Below, piece after piece: positions 26,485-36,610 of a stretch of DNA of 64,000 nt (position 1 is the stretch's first letter; the number at the start of each line of letters is the position of its first letter). The DNA is from Dyella monticola (GTDB lineage Bacteria > Pseudomonadota > Gammaproteobacteria > Xanthomonadales > Rhodanobacteraceae). The position numbers and the translations under genes were made by a program. The DNA is taken from contig NZ_QRBE01000009.1 in NCBI RefSeq assembly GCF_003363155.1, positions 1 to 64,000 on the forward strand. The letters run 5' to 3'. The notes under the pieces were generated by a model that was given only the letters and a program-made list of their open reading frames with translations, was not told where the DNA came from and did no database searches.

Positions 26485-29373
26485 ATGCAAAACATTGCCA
26501 ATCTGCCACCCTCTTTGGTCCCCCATGCATCGACCTCCAACAACGCGAACGCCGAAGCGGTGTCATCCGAAAACGCGTCCAGTGCCGGCCCCCTCGTGAG
26601 CCCTCAGCGCAACCCATTCAATGGTGCAGCTAACGGCCTCGCGGAACATACACGCAGCGCGGGCACTCTCTCGCCAACGCCGCACGCATCGGCTCCCAGC
26701 ACATCGCCCCGGGCACAAGCCGCAAACACTGAGGCATCGAGCGCGGCGCTCCCTTTCGCCAACGCCCCTTCCGCGAGCCGCGACGTTACACGTGATCCCC
26801 TATCGCAATACTTACAGGAGCTACAGCCCCCGCCTGCGCCGCCAACGCCTCAAGCCACTACCTCCGATTGGCTGCATCGAGAGTTAAAAGCCAAGTACGG
26901 CCTGGACGTCGATCCGGACCACACGTATTTGGTCAACCTCAAGTACAACACCGGTGGCAATCCCAATGCGGGCCCCTACCCCGGAGAGGTCGAGCGAAAG
27001 GAATCATTGACCGATGCGACCATGCACAACACCCAGGATCCCCCTACCGTAGCGCTCATTGATAGCGTGGTTCCGTATCGGTCCGGCGGCCCCGACATCC
27101 AGGTCACGTCAAACCTGCCGATCAAGCCACCCGGTATTTTCTCCTTTCACCGGCATGATGAGCAGTCCGACTACACCTACACCTACGAGGGCATCTATAA
27201 AGGCGGCGACGACTCCCGCTACAGCCCTACAACCCAGCTGCCTATCGACCCAAACGATTTTCATGCCATGGTCTGGCAGGTGGACCCTATCAAAATTGTC
27301 GATTCCCAGCTGGATACGTTCTGGAGCGACAACGAAAAGAACTATTCACAGCAGGCACGCCTGTCTTTCACAGGCGTTGCCTACACTTGCATCCCGCGGA
27401 CAACGGCGACGACGCATCAGCCGGGCGACCTCCAGCCCGCCGACCTTCAATTGGCCGCGCGCATGGTGCAACAACCCCCAAGCACGGAGATCGCAACCGG
27501 CCGGCTGAGTATCGGCGGCTATGTGTCCACCGATGTGATGTATGCGCAGGATAAAAACGGGCGCATCTTGCTTTATACGCCTGGCGGCCAACCGTCCTTG
27601 CAAGGTTTCGATTCGGTCGCTGAACTGCGCAGCGGGCTGGCCAATGCCATGAAAGATTCCGCCAGGTGCGATGCACTGCAGAGGCACTTCAAGGCCTACG
27701 ACCAGCAGGATGGAACCGATAACGTCTTTGGCAAAGCGGGTGTACGTGGCATCTTGAACGGTCTTGCGGCTTATCCGGACGTGTATGCGCCTCCCACCCT
27801 GTTTTGGCACAAAGGACAATGGAATCCCGACAGCTACGTAGCGCTTGCGCCCCAGGAAGGCGATCCCTTCGAACATCTGACCCAGGACGTGAAGGCACGC
27901 AGTTACGCCGATGCGCAAACACTGGTGACATCCGATAGAGATGTCACCGAGCGCACGGCGCTCAAGTGGGCGAACATTGTCTGCACTGTGTTGGGAGGGG
28001 CGTTGGCGCCACTGTCGGTGATGAGGGTGGGGGTGAGTTTGCTGCAAAAAGCCGTCACTGCCGGCGATCTCGCAAGCGCGAGCGCAAGCCTCGGCGTCGG
28101 CGTCGACCAAACGAATCGGAACAAACCCGAAGGCACCGCCTCGATCGTCAACGGGCTGATGCCGCTGGTTTTGCTGGGTGCTTTAAAGGGCGGCGAGTCG
28201 GGGGGAAGAAAATTCGCACAGGGCGATGTCGATAGCCCACTCAATCTGCAGCCATCCGTCAATCCATCGAATCCGCCCAGCAGCAAGCCCTTCTTCAACA
28301 CCCCAGCAAGAACCAATGGCCGTATCGGCTATGTCATGGGACCACAGCGCGCACCCAAATGGGCGTCGAGCAAAAGCGTCAACGATCGGATCGGACGCGA
28401 ATTCATTTTGCCGGAACATATGGACGCATTGGCGCATGCATCGAAGAAAGGACATTTTGCGGTCAGCTTCCGGAAGGCGGGGGCGTTGACCCTGGAAAAG
28501 CTCGCAAAAGGAGCCGCCGCCAAAGGGCACGACATATTGGAAAAAACCATTAAGGAAAGCTCAATCAGCGCTTACTATCCCAAAGACTATGCAACGATCA
28601 TGCAGAAGCTCAAAGCCGCGGGCATCGACGGCTATGTCGGCCACTGGGAAGAAGGCAAGGGACTGGTTGGAATCTATCTCAGAGGCCGCCATGGGTTGCG
28701 CAATGTCGAAGAAGTTACCGAACATGGCGCTACGCACTACATTTACCCCATTGATCTGGACCATCTTACTGAGTCGTTAGCGCCGCTCAAATCGCTCCCG
28801 GAATGGGAGCGCATACCTTTCACGGGCGACTACGATATGCATGACATGATTACGTTCCGGGGAGCGGGAAAACCTCGGACCGTTCTTACCGCATCCAAGG
28901 AAGAATCAAGCATCATCAACCGTCTGAATGAAGCCATTTCCAAGGTCGACAAAAACCGACCGCACACGGCATTTGCCGCTGGAAATACATTGCAGACGAC
29001 GCATGACAGCGTTATTCGCCACGGACCCCAAGTCAACTATCCGAATTTCAGGATGATTGAAGAGAAGGAATTTTTCAAAAAAAAGGGATTGATTCTTGCC
29101 GTCGCGGAATCCGGCGAATTTCCGATTGCCATGGTCAATAAAGGACATTGGAGCATTATAAAAAACATCGATGAATTGCACGGCTTCTATAAAAAAGCTG
29201 GAGCGACGCTGAAAGAAACATGGAAAGACAACGGAGCAGTAAAATACAACCGACATGGTTATATCCGTACAAATAGCCAAGGTGTACTTGGGAAAAGGGC
29301 GACGCCGGAAATTCCACGAAACGACAGCAGCAGTAGTGCCAGTAGCCATGGCGGCAACGACACATCTGATTAG
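26485..29373 (+). CDS. Toxin-like protein with edema-factor/ExoY-type nucleotidyl cyclase domain
   Basis: A 962-residue protein with three parts. Residues 1-125 are a Ser/Ala/Pro-rich, low-complexity leader without a Sec signal, like many type III effectors. Residues ~127-500 resemble the central domain of dermonecrotic-toxin-like proteins (DUF6543): WLHRELKAKYGLDV, LDTFWSDNEKNYSQQARLSF, GGYVSTDVMYAQDKNGRILLYTPG. Residues ~635-905 match the anthrax edema factor/ExoY cyclase fold: R663, K680 and K687 align with edema-factor R329, K346 and K353 without gaps, D782/D784 sit in TGDYDMH like D491/D493, and H846 is followed by N851 like H577/N583. It would make cyclic nucleotides inside a host cell, usually after binding calmodulin or actin. 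The last third is AT-richer than its neighbours. No secretion genes are nearby. Confidence 0.85.
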   Translation: MQNIANLPPSLVPHASTSNNANAEAVSSENASSAGPLVSPQRNPFNGAANGLAEHTRSAGTLSPTPHASAPSTSPRAQAANTEASSAALPFANAPSASRDVTRDPLSQYLQELQPPPAPPTPQATTSDWLHRELKAKYGLDVDPDHTYLVNLKYNTGGNPNAGPYPGEVERKESLTDATMHNTQDPPTVALIDSVVPYRSGGPDIQVTSNLPIKPPGIFSFHRHDEQSDYTYTYEGIYKGGDDSRYSPTTQLPIDPNDFHAMVWQVDPIKIVDSQLDTFWSDNEKNYSQQARLSFTGVAYTCIPRTTATTHQPGDLQPADLQLAARMVQQPPSTEIATGRLSIGGYVSTDVMYAQDKNGRILLYTPGGQPSLQGFDSVAELRSGLANAMKDSARCDALQRHFKAYDQQDGTDNVFGKAGVRGILNGLAAYPDVYAPPTLFWHKGQWNPDSYVALAPQEGDPFEHLTQDVKARSYADAQTLVTSDRDVTERTALKWANIVCTVLGGALAPLSVMRVGVSLLQKAVTAGDLASASASLGVGVDQTNRNKPEGTASIVNGLMPLVLLGALKGGESGGRKFAQGDVDSPLNLQPSVNPSNPPSSKPFFNTPARTNGRIGYVMGPQRAPKWASSKSVNDRIGREFILPEHMDALAHASKKGHFAVSFRKAGALTLEKLAKGAAAKGHDILEKTIKESSISAYYPKDYATIMQKLKAAGIDGYVGHWEEGKGLVGIYLRGRHGLRNVEEVTEHGATHYIYPIDLDHLTESLAPLKSLPEWERIPFTGDYDMHDMITFRGAGKPRTVLTASKEESSIINRLNEAISKVDKNRPHTAFAAGNTLQTTHDSVIRHGPQVNYPNFRMIEEKEFFKKKGLILAVAESGEFPIAMVNKGHWSIIKNIDELHGFYKKAGATLKETWKDNGAVKYNRHGYIRTNSQGVLGKRATPEIPRNDSSSSASSHGGNDTSD

Positions 29374-29525
29374 CCTGTGTTCGCCCCGCTCGCCTTTTAC
29401 GCGCCCATTTTCGCGCGTGGAAACCCCTATCGCGACTCAAGCCTCACGGCTTCAAGGTTTTGCGATAGACCTCCGGGGCATTCGGTCGCTATGCGGACAA
29501 CGCGTCCCGGCATCGGGCCCGGTGA

Positions 29526-29915
29526 TCAGGGCAACGTGTATTCAAACACGTAAGAGTGCTTGCCTTGCTCGATCTGGATATCAAACGAACCGCGCAGACC
29601 ACTCAACGCCTCCGTGCCCGAATCGGGCACCACCGTTACCGACAATGTCGGCACGCCACGGTCCATCAGCCCTTGGTGCTGCAGCACGAAGCTGCCGCGC
29701 TTGCCATGCAGCACACCCGTCACACGCTCGATGGCGACATATCCGGCCGACCCTTGTACCTGCCCCATGGCCGAAAGCATTTCGCCAAGACTGCTACCTT
29801 CCAGATCACCTTGGAACTGCTTATCGATGGTCAGGCGGCCAAGGTTCGCCGGCTCGATACCCGGGGCGGGAGGTTGCGGTGAAAGCTTCACGTCGAACGA
29901 TCCGGTGGCGCGCAT
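29526..29915 (-). CDS. DUF3224-family protein
   Basis: A 129-residue protein matching the DUF3224 pattern: an N-terminal ATGSFDVKLSPQ, GRLTIDKQFQGDLEGSSLGEMLSA, GYVAIERVTGVLHGKRGSFVLQHQGLM and a C-terminal SGLRGSFDIQIEQGKHSYVFEYTLP. The fold is expected to be an antiparallel beta-barrel. Its function is unknown. I start it at the ATG 29915, after GGAG; the frame extends 20 codons upstream. It is convergent with the cyclase-toxin gene, 152 bp away. Confidence 0.85.
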   Translation of the reverse strand: MRATGSFDVKLSPQPPAPGIEPANLGRLTIDKQFQGDLEGSSLGEMLSAMGQVQGSAGYVAIERVTGVLHGKRGSFVLQHQGLMDRGVPTLSVTVVPDSGTEALSGLRGSFDIQIEQGKHSYVFEYTLP

Positions 29916-30050
29916 GGCTTGCTCCGTCAAGGTTGGCAAGCCCCTACGATAGCGCGGGGCAGCGACGGCTTGCACGCCAGCCCCTTTTAGGCGAGCGTTC
30001 GCCCCATGGCGTGCGTGCCAAGCTGCCGCTCGCCCTTTGGGGGGAGCGTG

Positions 30051-30332
30051 TCAATGGCGCCAGGCTTTTGCAGGCAAAGCGTGATCGAGGTCGCCCTGCA
30101 CCTTGCTCGCCTCATTCAAGACGTCTCCCAATGTGCAGGCGAAATTTTTCAGCCAGTCGACCAAGGTGCCGCGGACGGCTGCCATTCCCGGTTCTTTTGG
30201 CATGTAATGCGCCATGCCTGCACAAAGCATCAGCAAGTCATCGCGCAGATCGCATAAATGCCGATAGCCTTCGGCTCCGAGCTGATAGCGGACGTCTACA
30301 TAGGCGGATCCATGGTTATCGGATTCGTCCAT
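30051..30332 (-). CDS. Small XAC0095-like hypothetical protein
   Basis: A 93-residue, mostly helical cytoplasmic protein (YQLGAEGYRHLCDLRDDLLMLCAGM ... TLVDWLKNFACTLGDVLNEA). The arrangement of a short GY(R/L)L-type opening and two helices resembles the XAC0095 family of Xanthomonadales small proteins; that assignment is tentative. AAGGAG lies nine bases before the ATG at 30332; the ATG three codons upstream overlaps that site. It is divergent from the XRE regulator, so the two may share a control region. Confidence 0.6.
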   Translation of the reverse strand: MDESDNHGSAYVDVRYQLGAEGYRHLCDLRDDLLMLCAGMAHYMPKEPGMAAVRGTLVDWLKNFACTLGDVLNEASKVQGDLDHALPAKAWRH

Positions 30333-30462
30333 ATCCTGCATCTCCTTGCCAGCACGCCATTGATTTTACGTGTTGAAGGTAGTCATAAAACGAGTAAAAA
30401 GCTGTATTTAGCGTAGACGTAATCCGGCTTGTACCGTCATCGCCCACCTAGCGAGAGGGGCC

Positions 30463-30810
30463 ATGAAACGGAAGTCCATCTATTCGCCCGAGCATCAGGA
30501 GCTGGTGACACTGCTGTTCGATCTACGCCGACAGGCCGATTTGACGCAAGCCGAAGCGGCCGAAGCCCTAGGCAGGCCCCAAACGTATGTGTCGGCGGTC
30601 GAGGTCGGACGGCGAGGCATCGATGTCTTACAGGTCAGGGAATTCTGCGCTGTTTACGACATCAGCTTCCCTGAATTTGCCAAACACTACGAACAACGAC
30701 TGAAGGGCGCCGTGAGCCGGAGCCGCCCGCCACGCCTGTCCTCGCGCAAACAAAAGGCCGCCAAGCCCGCCAGCAAAGGCCGGCCCCCAGGCAAGCCATC
30801 CGCTCGTTAA
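30463..30810 (+). CDS. XRE-family helix-turn-helix regulator
   Basis: A 115-residue DNA-binding protein. The Cro/CI-type helix-turn-helix covers residues ~12-70 (LFDLRRQADLTQAEAAEALGRPQTYVSAVEVGRRGIDVLQVREFCAVYD), followed by a basic, Lys/Arg/Pro-rich tail (RSRPPRLSSRKQKAAKPASKGRPPGK) that may add non-specific DNA binding. GAGAGGGG precedes the ATG. It lies divergent from the XAC0095-like gene; the 130-bp gap between them is AT-rich and probably contains both promoters. Confidence 0.85.
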   Translation: MKRKSIYSPEHQELVTLLFDLRRQADLTQAEAAEALGRPQTYVSAVEVGRRGIDVLQVREFCAVYDISFPEFAKHYEQRLKGAVSRSRPPRLSSRKQKAAKPASKGRPPGKPSAR

Positions 30811-31149
30811 GCCGCGACCGACCGCTTCGCGGCAAACACAAAGCCCGCCCCCTCCCGCGCTCAACGCGTCGATGGACGGCGCCAACGCATTCACCGGCAA
30901 GCTCGCAAATGCGCTGGAGTCCAGCGGCAACATCCCGTTGGGTGCGCTGCGCATGCGCCCAACCTCGGGCACTTCCGCCTCACGCTGCGCGATCACGACG
31001 CACAAGCGGCAGCCGCAACCCTCACCGGCGTGAGGGAACACGTCTGGCTCGCATAGACCGCACTGCCGGCGTCGCGTTAAAGCCACGCGGTGATTGCACC
31101 ATCAGCGATGCGCAGGCTTACCCGCCTCGTACGCGGATGAGCGCAACGG
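30811..31149. other. Gene-free gap, possible decayed coding remnant
   Basis: Between the XRE gene and the end of thiC there is no intact gene. On the plus strand one frame reads MDGANAFTGKLANALESSGN from 30873. After an apparent frame change, a protein-like segment (HFRLTLRDHDAQAAAATLTG) ends at a TAG near 31057. This may be the frameshifted tail of a lost gene, but I cannot name it and chance is not excluded. Confidence 0.25.
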
Positions 31150-33114
<1,965 letters not shown>

Positions 33115-33127
33115 TTAGCCGTGCGGC

Positions 33128-33207
33128 GAAGCTCCCTACACCGGTGCTAACCGGATCAGGTTCGAAGGGACTCTCTCAGCCGACAGGTGGTCGGCACCCC
33201 CGCTTCC
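33128..33207 (-). promoter_or_regulatory. TPP (THI-box) riboswitch in the thiC leader
   Basis: Read on the minus strand the region contains GGGGGTGCC, GGCTGAGAGAGTCCC, GAACCTGATCCGG and GGTGTAGGGAGC. These correspond to the conserved pyrimidine-sensing (CUGAGA) and pyrophosphate-sensing (ACCUGAU...GUAGGGA) arms of the thiamine diphosphate riboswitch. It lies about 100 bases upstream of the thiC start, in the correct orientation. Confidence 0.95.
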
Positions 33208-33299
33208 TTACAACAACCCCGCTATTTGACCACGAAGCGGGGTGATAAACGAGTGAGCTGGCTCAGGTCTTGGCCGGCCCTGCACAGCAGGCCCTGACG

Positions 33300-33953
33300 T
33301 CAGCGCCGGGGGGCGTAGGCGCGCAGGAACATGGCCACACCCGCGTGGGCGTTCTCTTCCACTTCCTTGGCGTAGGTTTGCGCGCAATCGGCGCAGCCGA
33401 ACATGCGGCGCATCATCATGTCGCCCTTGATCAGCGCCATGAACTGGATGCCTGCGCGCGGCACGTCGGCGATGTCGAGCTTGCCGGTATCCACAGCCTT
33501 CTGCAGCAGGCGTTCCATCAGGGCGCGCGTGCGCATGGGGCCTTCTTCCCACATCAGCTTGCCGAAACGCGGGTTGCCCTGGCGGCAGTCGCTGAGAATG
33601 GCGCGGAACGTGCCGACGTTCTCCGCATCGCAATCTAAGTGCGCGTGAATGAGCGCAATGCGATGGAGGATGTCACCGATATCGGCGGAGGGGTCGAACT
33701 GGTACGTTTCTTCGGGCAAAAGGTCCTGGATACGCGAACGGATGACCTCGCGGAACAGGTTGTCCTTGTCGCCGAAGTGGCTATAGACAGTCAGCTTGGA
33801 TACGCCCGCCTCCGCGGCAATCGCGTCCATGCTGGTGCCGGCAAAGGCGTTGCGTATGAACAGAGCCTTGGCGGCGTCGAGAATGGCCGCGCGCTTTTCC
33901 ATGTCCTTGGGGCGCCCTGGCCCGTGCGGCTTGGTCAGCGGGATCGAGTTCAT
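33300..33953 (-). CDS. TetR-family regulator
   Basis: A 217-residue repressor-type protein. The TetR helix-turn-helix is at residues ~20-65 (KRAAILDAAKALFIRNAFAGTSMDAIAAEAGVSKLTVYSHFGDKDNLFREVI), with a helical ligand domain after it. Near the C-terminus CADCAQTYAKEVEENAHAGVAMF carries two cysteines that might sense metals or oxidants. I use the ATG at 33953. Its upstream region contains TATAAT on the minus strand. This regulator, pcm and tolC lie in one neighbourhood, and TetR proteins often govern TolC-type efflux, but that link is only suggestive. Confidence 0.88.
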   Translation of the reverse strand: MNSIPLTKPHGPGRPKDMEKRAAILDAAKALFIRNAFAGTSMDAIAAEAGVSKLTVYSHFGDKDNLFREVIRSRIQDLLPEETYQFDPSADIGDILHRIALIHAHLDCDAENVGTFRAILSDCRQGNPRFGKLMWEEGPMRTRALMERLLQKAVDTGKLDIADVPRAGIQFMALIKGDMMMRRMFGCADCAQTYAKEVEENAHAGVAMFLRAYAPRR

Positions 33954-34038
33954 GGATGCACCTTCACAAATCAAAAAACCCAATTTATTATACGGGTCGG
34001 TTTACTTATTTTCTGAATGATACCGAATATTTCGGCCC

Positions 34039-34368
34039 ATGTGCGCAACTATCCCCGAAATGGCGCTCAGCGCGCCCTACCGCAAGGCCCAACGCCTGCT
34101 GTCGGCGTGGCTGGAGGGCGGCCGGACAGCGCGCAGACAGGTATTCACCATTCGTGCCGTGCTGCCGGCGCTGGACGCGGCGGACAAGCACCGCCTCAGC
34201 CGCTGGCTGGCGTGGCTGTGCGTGGCGGCCGGTGCGCGCGGCGAATGGTTGCTCAGGCGCATCGAACGGTTGGATCCGGCCTTCGGCGCGAGCACCGCGG
34301 CGGCGCTTTTACAGCTGCCGATCGAGGTGGGTTTGAGCATCGTTCGTGACCATCGGAAAAGCGCGTAA
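34039..34368 (+). CDS. Hypothetical protein (109 aa)
   Basis: A basic, helix-rich 109-residue protein (YRKAQRLLSAWLEGGRTARRQVFTIRAVLPALDAADKHRLSRWLAWLC...) that I do not recognise. The first ATG is at 34039; a second at 34060 gives 102 residues and looks equally good. Neither has a strong ribosome site. It lies divergent from the TetR gene with an 85-bp gap, making it a possible TetR target. The overlapping +1 frame (34017-34349) has poorer composition, so this frame is preferred. Confidence 0.5.
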   Translation: MCATIPEMALSAPYRKAQRLLSAWLEGGRTARRQVFTIRAVLPALDAADKHRLSRWLAWLCVAAGARGEWLLRRIERLDPAFGASTAAALLQLPIEVGLSIVRDHRKSA

Positions 34369-34420
34369 GTGTCCGCGGACACAGGACATTGCATGACTTA
34401 CGTCAGGTCATCGCGATGAC
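34369..34420. promoter_or_regulatory. Two perfect 14-bp palindromes upstream of pcm-tolC
   Basis: GTGTCCGCGGACAC (34369-34382) starts at the stop of the preceding gene, and GTCATCGCGATGAC (34407-34420) follows 24 bp later. Both are perfect dyads of regulator-operator size and lie 110-160 bp upstream of the pcm start. I cannot name the binding protein. Confidence 0.4.
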
Positions 34421-34530
34421 TTCCGGCACTTCGTGCAAACCGGGTGTGCCCGCAACCTAACCATTGTCGAAACAGGGTCTAAACGCTTATCCTTTTTGAC
34501 CTTTTTCGATCCACACAGGCTTGTTTTTCC

Positions 34531-35190
34531 ATGGCGATGAACTTCGATCAGGCGCGTCAAAACATGGTTGAGAACCAGGTGCGCCCCTGGGAGGTGCTCG
34601 ACGGTCGCGTGCTCGAGGTATTGCGCCACGTGCATCGCGAAGAATTTGTCGCACCGGCCCATCGCCAGCTGGCGTTCGGCGATCTATGCCTGCCGCTCGG
34701 CCACGGCGAAGTGATGATGAAGCCGGTGGTGGAAGGCCGCATGCTGCAGGCACTGGGCCTGAAACCCGACGACAGCGTGCTGGAAATCGGCACCGGCTCG
34801 GGCTTCCTCACCGCTTGCCTGGCCAACCTCGCCGCGCAGGTGACCAGCGTGGACATCCATGCGGACTTCACCGCCGCCGCCGGCCAACGCCTGAAAGCCG
34901 CCGGCATTGCCAACGTGCAGTTGCTAACCGGCGAAGCCGTGGATGGCTGGCAGCCACAAGGCACGTTCGACGCCGTGGTTGTCACAGGCGCCGTCTACCG
35001 TACCCCCGACCGTTTCCTTGGCTGGCTCAAGCCTGGCGGCCGGCTGCTTGTCATTCGTGGCGAGTCGCCGGCACAACAGGTGGTGCTGCTTACGCACGAA
35101 GGCAACGGCCGCTATCGCGAAGAAAACCTGTTCGAGACGGATCTTCCCTATCTCACGCATGCGGAACCTCCGCGCCGTTTCGTTTTTTGA
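34531..35190 (+). CDS. pcm: Protein-L-isoaspartate O-methyltransferase family protein
   Basis: A 219-residue SAM-dependent methyltransferase of the PCMT family, which methylates isoaspartyl residues in damaged proteins so that they can be repaired. Visible motifs are NFDQARQNMVENQVRPWEVLD (N-terminal family signature), SAM-binding VLEIGTGSGFLTACLA near residue 83 and SVDIHADF. Residues FVAPAHRQLAFGDLCLPLGHGEVMMKP replace the canonical catalytic-loop sequence, so activity on isoaspartate is not certain. The tolC gene starts 37 bp downstream, an arrangement repeated in Xanthomonadales. Confidence 0.88.
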   Translation: MAMNFDQARQNMVENQVRPWEVLDGRVLEVLRHVHREEFVAPAHRQLAFGDLCLPLGHGEVMMKPVVEGRMLQALGLKPDDSVLEIGTGSGFLTACLANLAAQVTSVDIHADFTAAAGQRLKAAGIANVQLLTGEAVDGWQPQGTFDAVVVTGAVYRTPDRFLGWLKPGGRLLVIRGESPAQQVVLLTHEGNGRYREENLFETDLPYLTHAEPPRRFVF

Positions 35191-35227
35191 TCCCCGCCAC
35201 CCGACCCCGACCCCTACGAGGCGAACC

Positions 35228-36562
35228 ATGCGCTTGAAGCTTCTGACCCTTGCCCTGACCCTGGCTGCAGTGTCCCTGCCCAGCCACGGCGAGGATTTGC
35301 TGGATGCATACCGTCAGGCGCGTGCAAACGACCCTGTATTGGCCCAGGCCGACGCCACCCGTCTGGCGGTGCACGAAGGTATTCCGCAGGCGCGCGCGCT
35401 GCTGCTGCCGACTATTACCGGCAACATGAGCCTGCAGCAGGAAAGCGGCAGTTCCAGTTCGAGCCAGGAATTCTCCTCGGGCCAGAACCCTGGCCACATC
35501 CGCTCGCGCTCGGTCGGCATCGAACTGGACCAGACGATCCTCAACCTGGGCGACATTGCGAACCTGCAGGCCGCGCATTCGACCGCCGACGCCCAGGAGC
35601 AAACCTACGAAGCGGCCGCGCAGGACCTGTTCGTCCGCGTCGCCACCGCCTACTTCACCATCCTCAACGATGAGGAGCAGGTCAAGTACGCCAAGGCGAA
35701 CGAAGAAGCCTTCCGCGTCACCTACGATCAGGCCGAACAGCAATACAAGGTGGGCATCGCCGCGGTCACCAACGTGTACCAGGCCAAGTCGTTTTACGAG
35801 GCGGCCAAGGCCACGACCATCAGTACGGAAAATACGCTGTCGAACGATCGCCAGGCCTTGACCGTGATCACCGGCAAGCCGGTCGGAGATCTGAAGAAGC
35901 TTCGCGACGATCTGCCGATGGATCCGCCCGCACCGGCCAATCCGGACGACTGGGTCAACAGCTCGCTGAAGAACAATCCGAACATCCTGTCGTCGCAGTA
36001 TTCGGTCAATGCGGCCGAACACGACATCAACGCCGCGCGCGCCGGTCACCTGCCCACCATCACCGCCAGCATCAGCCGCGCCAAGAGCACGGCATGGCTG
36101 GAAAACGGCAGCTACAACGTCGCCGGCAATGGCCGTTACGGCAACACCATCGGCATCACCCTGTCGGTACCGATCTTCGAGGGTGGCGCCACACAGTCGA
36201 AGGTTCGCCAGTCCATCGACCAGCGCGACGAAGCCCAGGATTCGCTGGAATCCACGCGCCGCCAGACGGTGCAGAACACCATCAACTACTACAACTCGGT
36301 GCTCGCCGGCATCAGCGAAGTGCAGTCGGGCAAGGCGGCGGTCGATTCCGCGCAAGAAGCGCTGGAAGCCACCAAGGCCGGTTTCCAGGTAGGCACGCAG
36401 ATCATGTTGGACGTGCTGACTGCCATCAATACCCTCACCCAGAACGAGAGCACCTACGCTACGGCGCGCCATCAGCTGGTGCTCAATCGGCTGCTGCTCA
36501 AGCAGTCGGCCGGCACGATTACCTACAAGGATCTGGAATACATCAACTCGCTGCTGCAGTAA
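35228..36562 (+). CDS. tolC: TolC-family outer-membrane efflux protein
   Basis: A 444-residue outer-membrane channel that, with inner-membrane pumps and periplasmic adaptors, exports drugs, proteins or other molecules. It has a signal peptide (MRLKLLTLALTLAAVSLPSHGE) and two OEP repeats: EDLLDAYRQARANDPVLAQADA...AAQDLFVRVATAYFTILNDEEQ and a second beginning near PANPDDWVNSSLKNNPNILSSQYSVNAAEHDI. Length and the repeated coiled-coil pattern are typical. It follows pcm on the same strand; a terminator lies 18 bp after the stop. No pump genes are adjacent, so it probably serves several exporters. Confidence 0.95.
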   Translation: MRLKLLTLALTLAAVSLPSHGEDLLDAYRQARANDPVLAQADATRLAVHEGIPQARALLLPTITGNMSLQQESGSSSSSQEFSSGQNPGHIRSRSVGIELDQTILNLGDIANLQAAHSTADAQEQTYEAAAQDLFVRVATAYFTILNDEEQVKYAKANEEAFRVTYDQAEQQYKVGIAAVTNVYQAKSFYEAAKATTISTENTLSNDRQALTVITGKPVGDLKKLRDDLPMDPPAPANPDDWVNSSLKNNPNILSSQYSVNAAEHDINAARAGHLPTITASISRAKSTAWLENGSYNVAGNGRYGNTIGITLSVPIFEGGATQSKVRQSIDQRDEAQDSLESTRRQTVQNTINYYNSVLAGISEVQSGKAAVDSAQEALEATKAGFQVGTQIMLDVLTAINTLTQNESTYATARHQLVLNRLLLKQSAGTITYKDLEYINSLLQ

Positions 36563-36579
36563 GCAGCGACGTGAAGCGT

Positions 36580-36610
36580 AAAAAAAGCCGGGCTATCCCG
36601 GCTTTTTTTA
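36580..36610. terminator. Bidirectional terminator between tolC and waaA
   Basis: A-run, GCCGGG, loop CTAT, CCCGGC, then seven Ts. The symmetric flanks would stop both tolC (plus) and waaA (minus); it overlaps the last codons of waaA by 3 bases. Confidence 0.92.

Noticed and set aside
29374-29525. Plus-strand open frame continuing past the toxin gene (29255-30376)
   Set aside because: Different frame from the toxin and composed of Arg/Pro/His-rich sequence antisense to the DUF3224 gene; no domain.
35153-36472. 439-codon open frame on the minus strand
   Set aside because: Antisense to tolC, whose signal peptide and repeats are clear.
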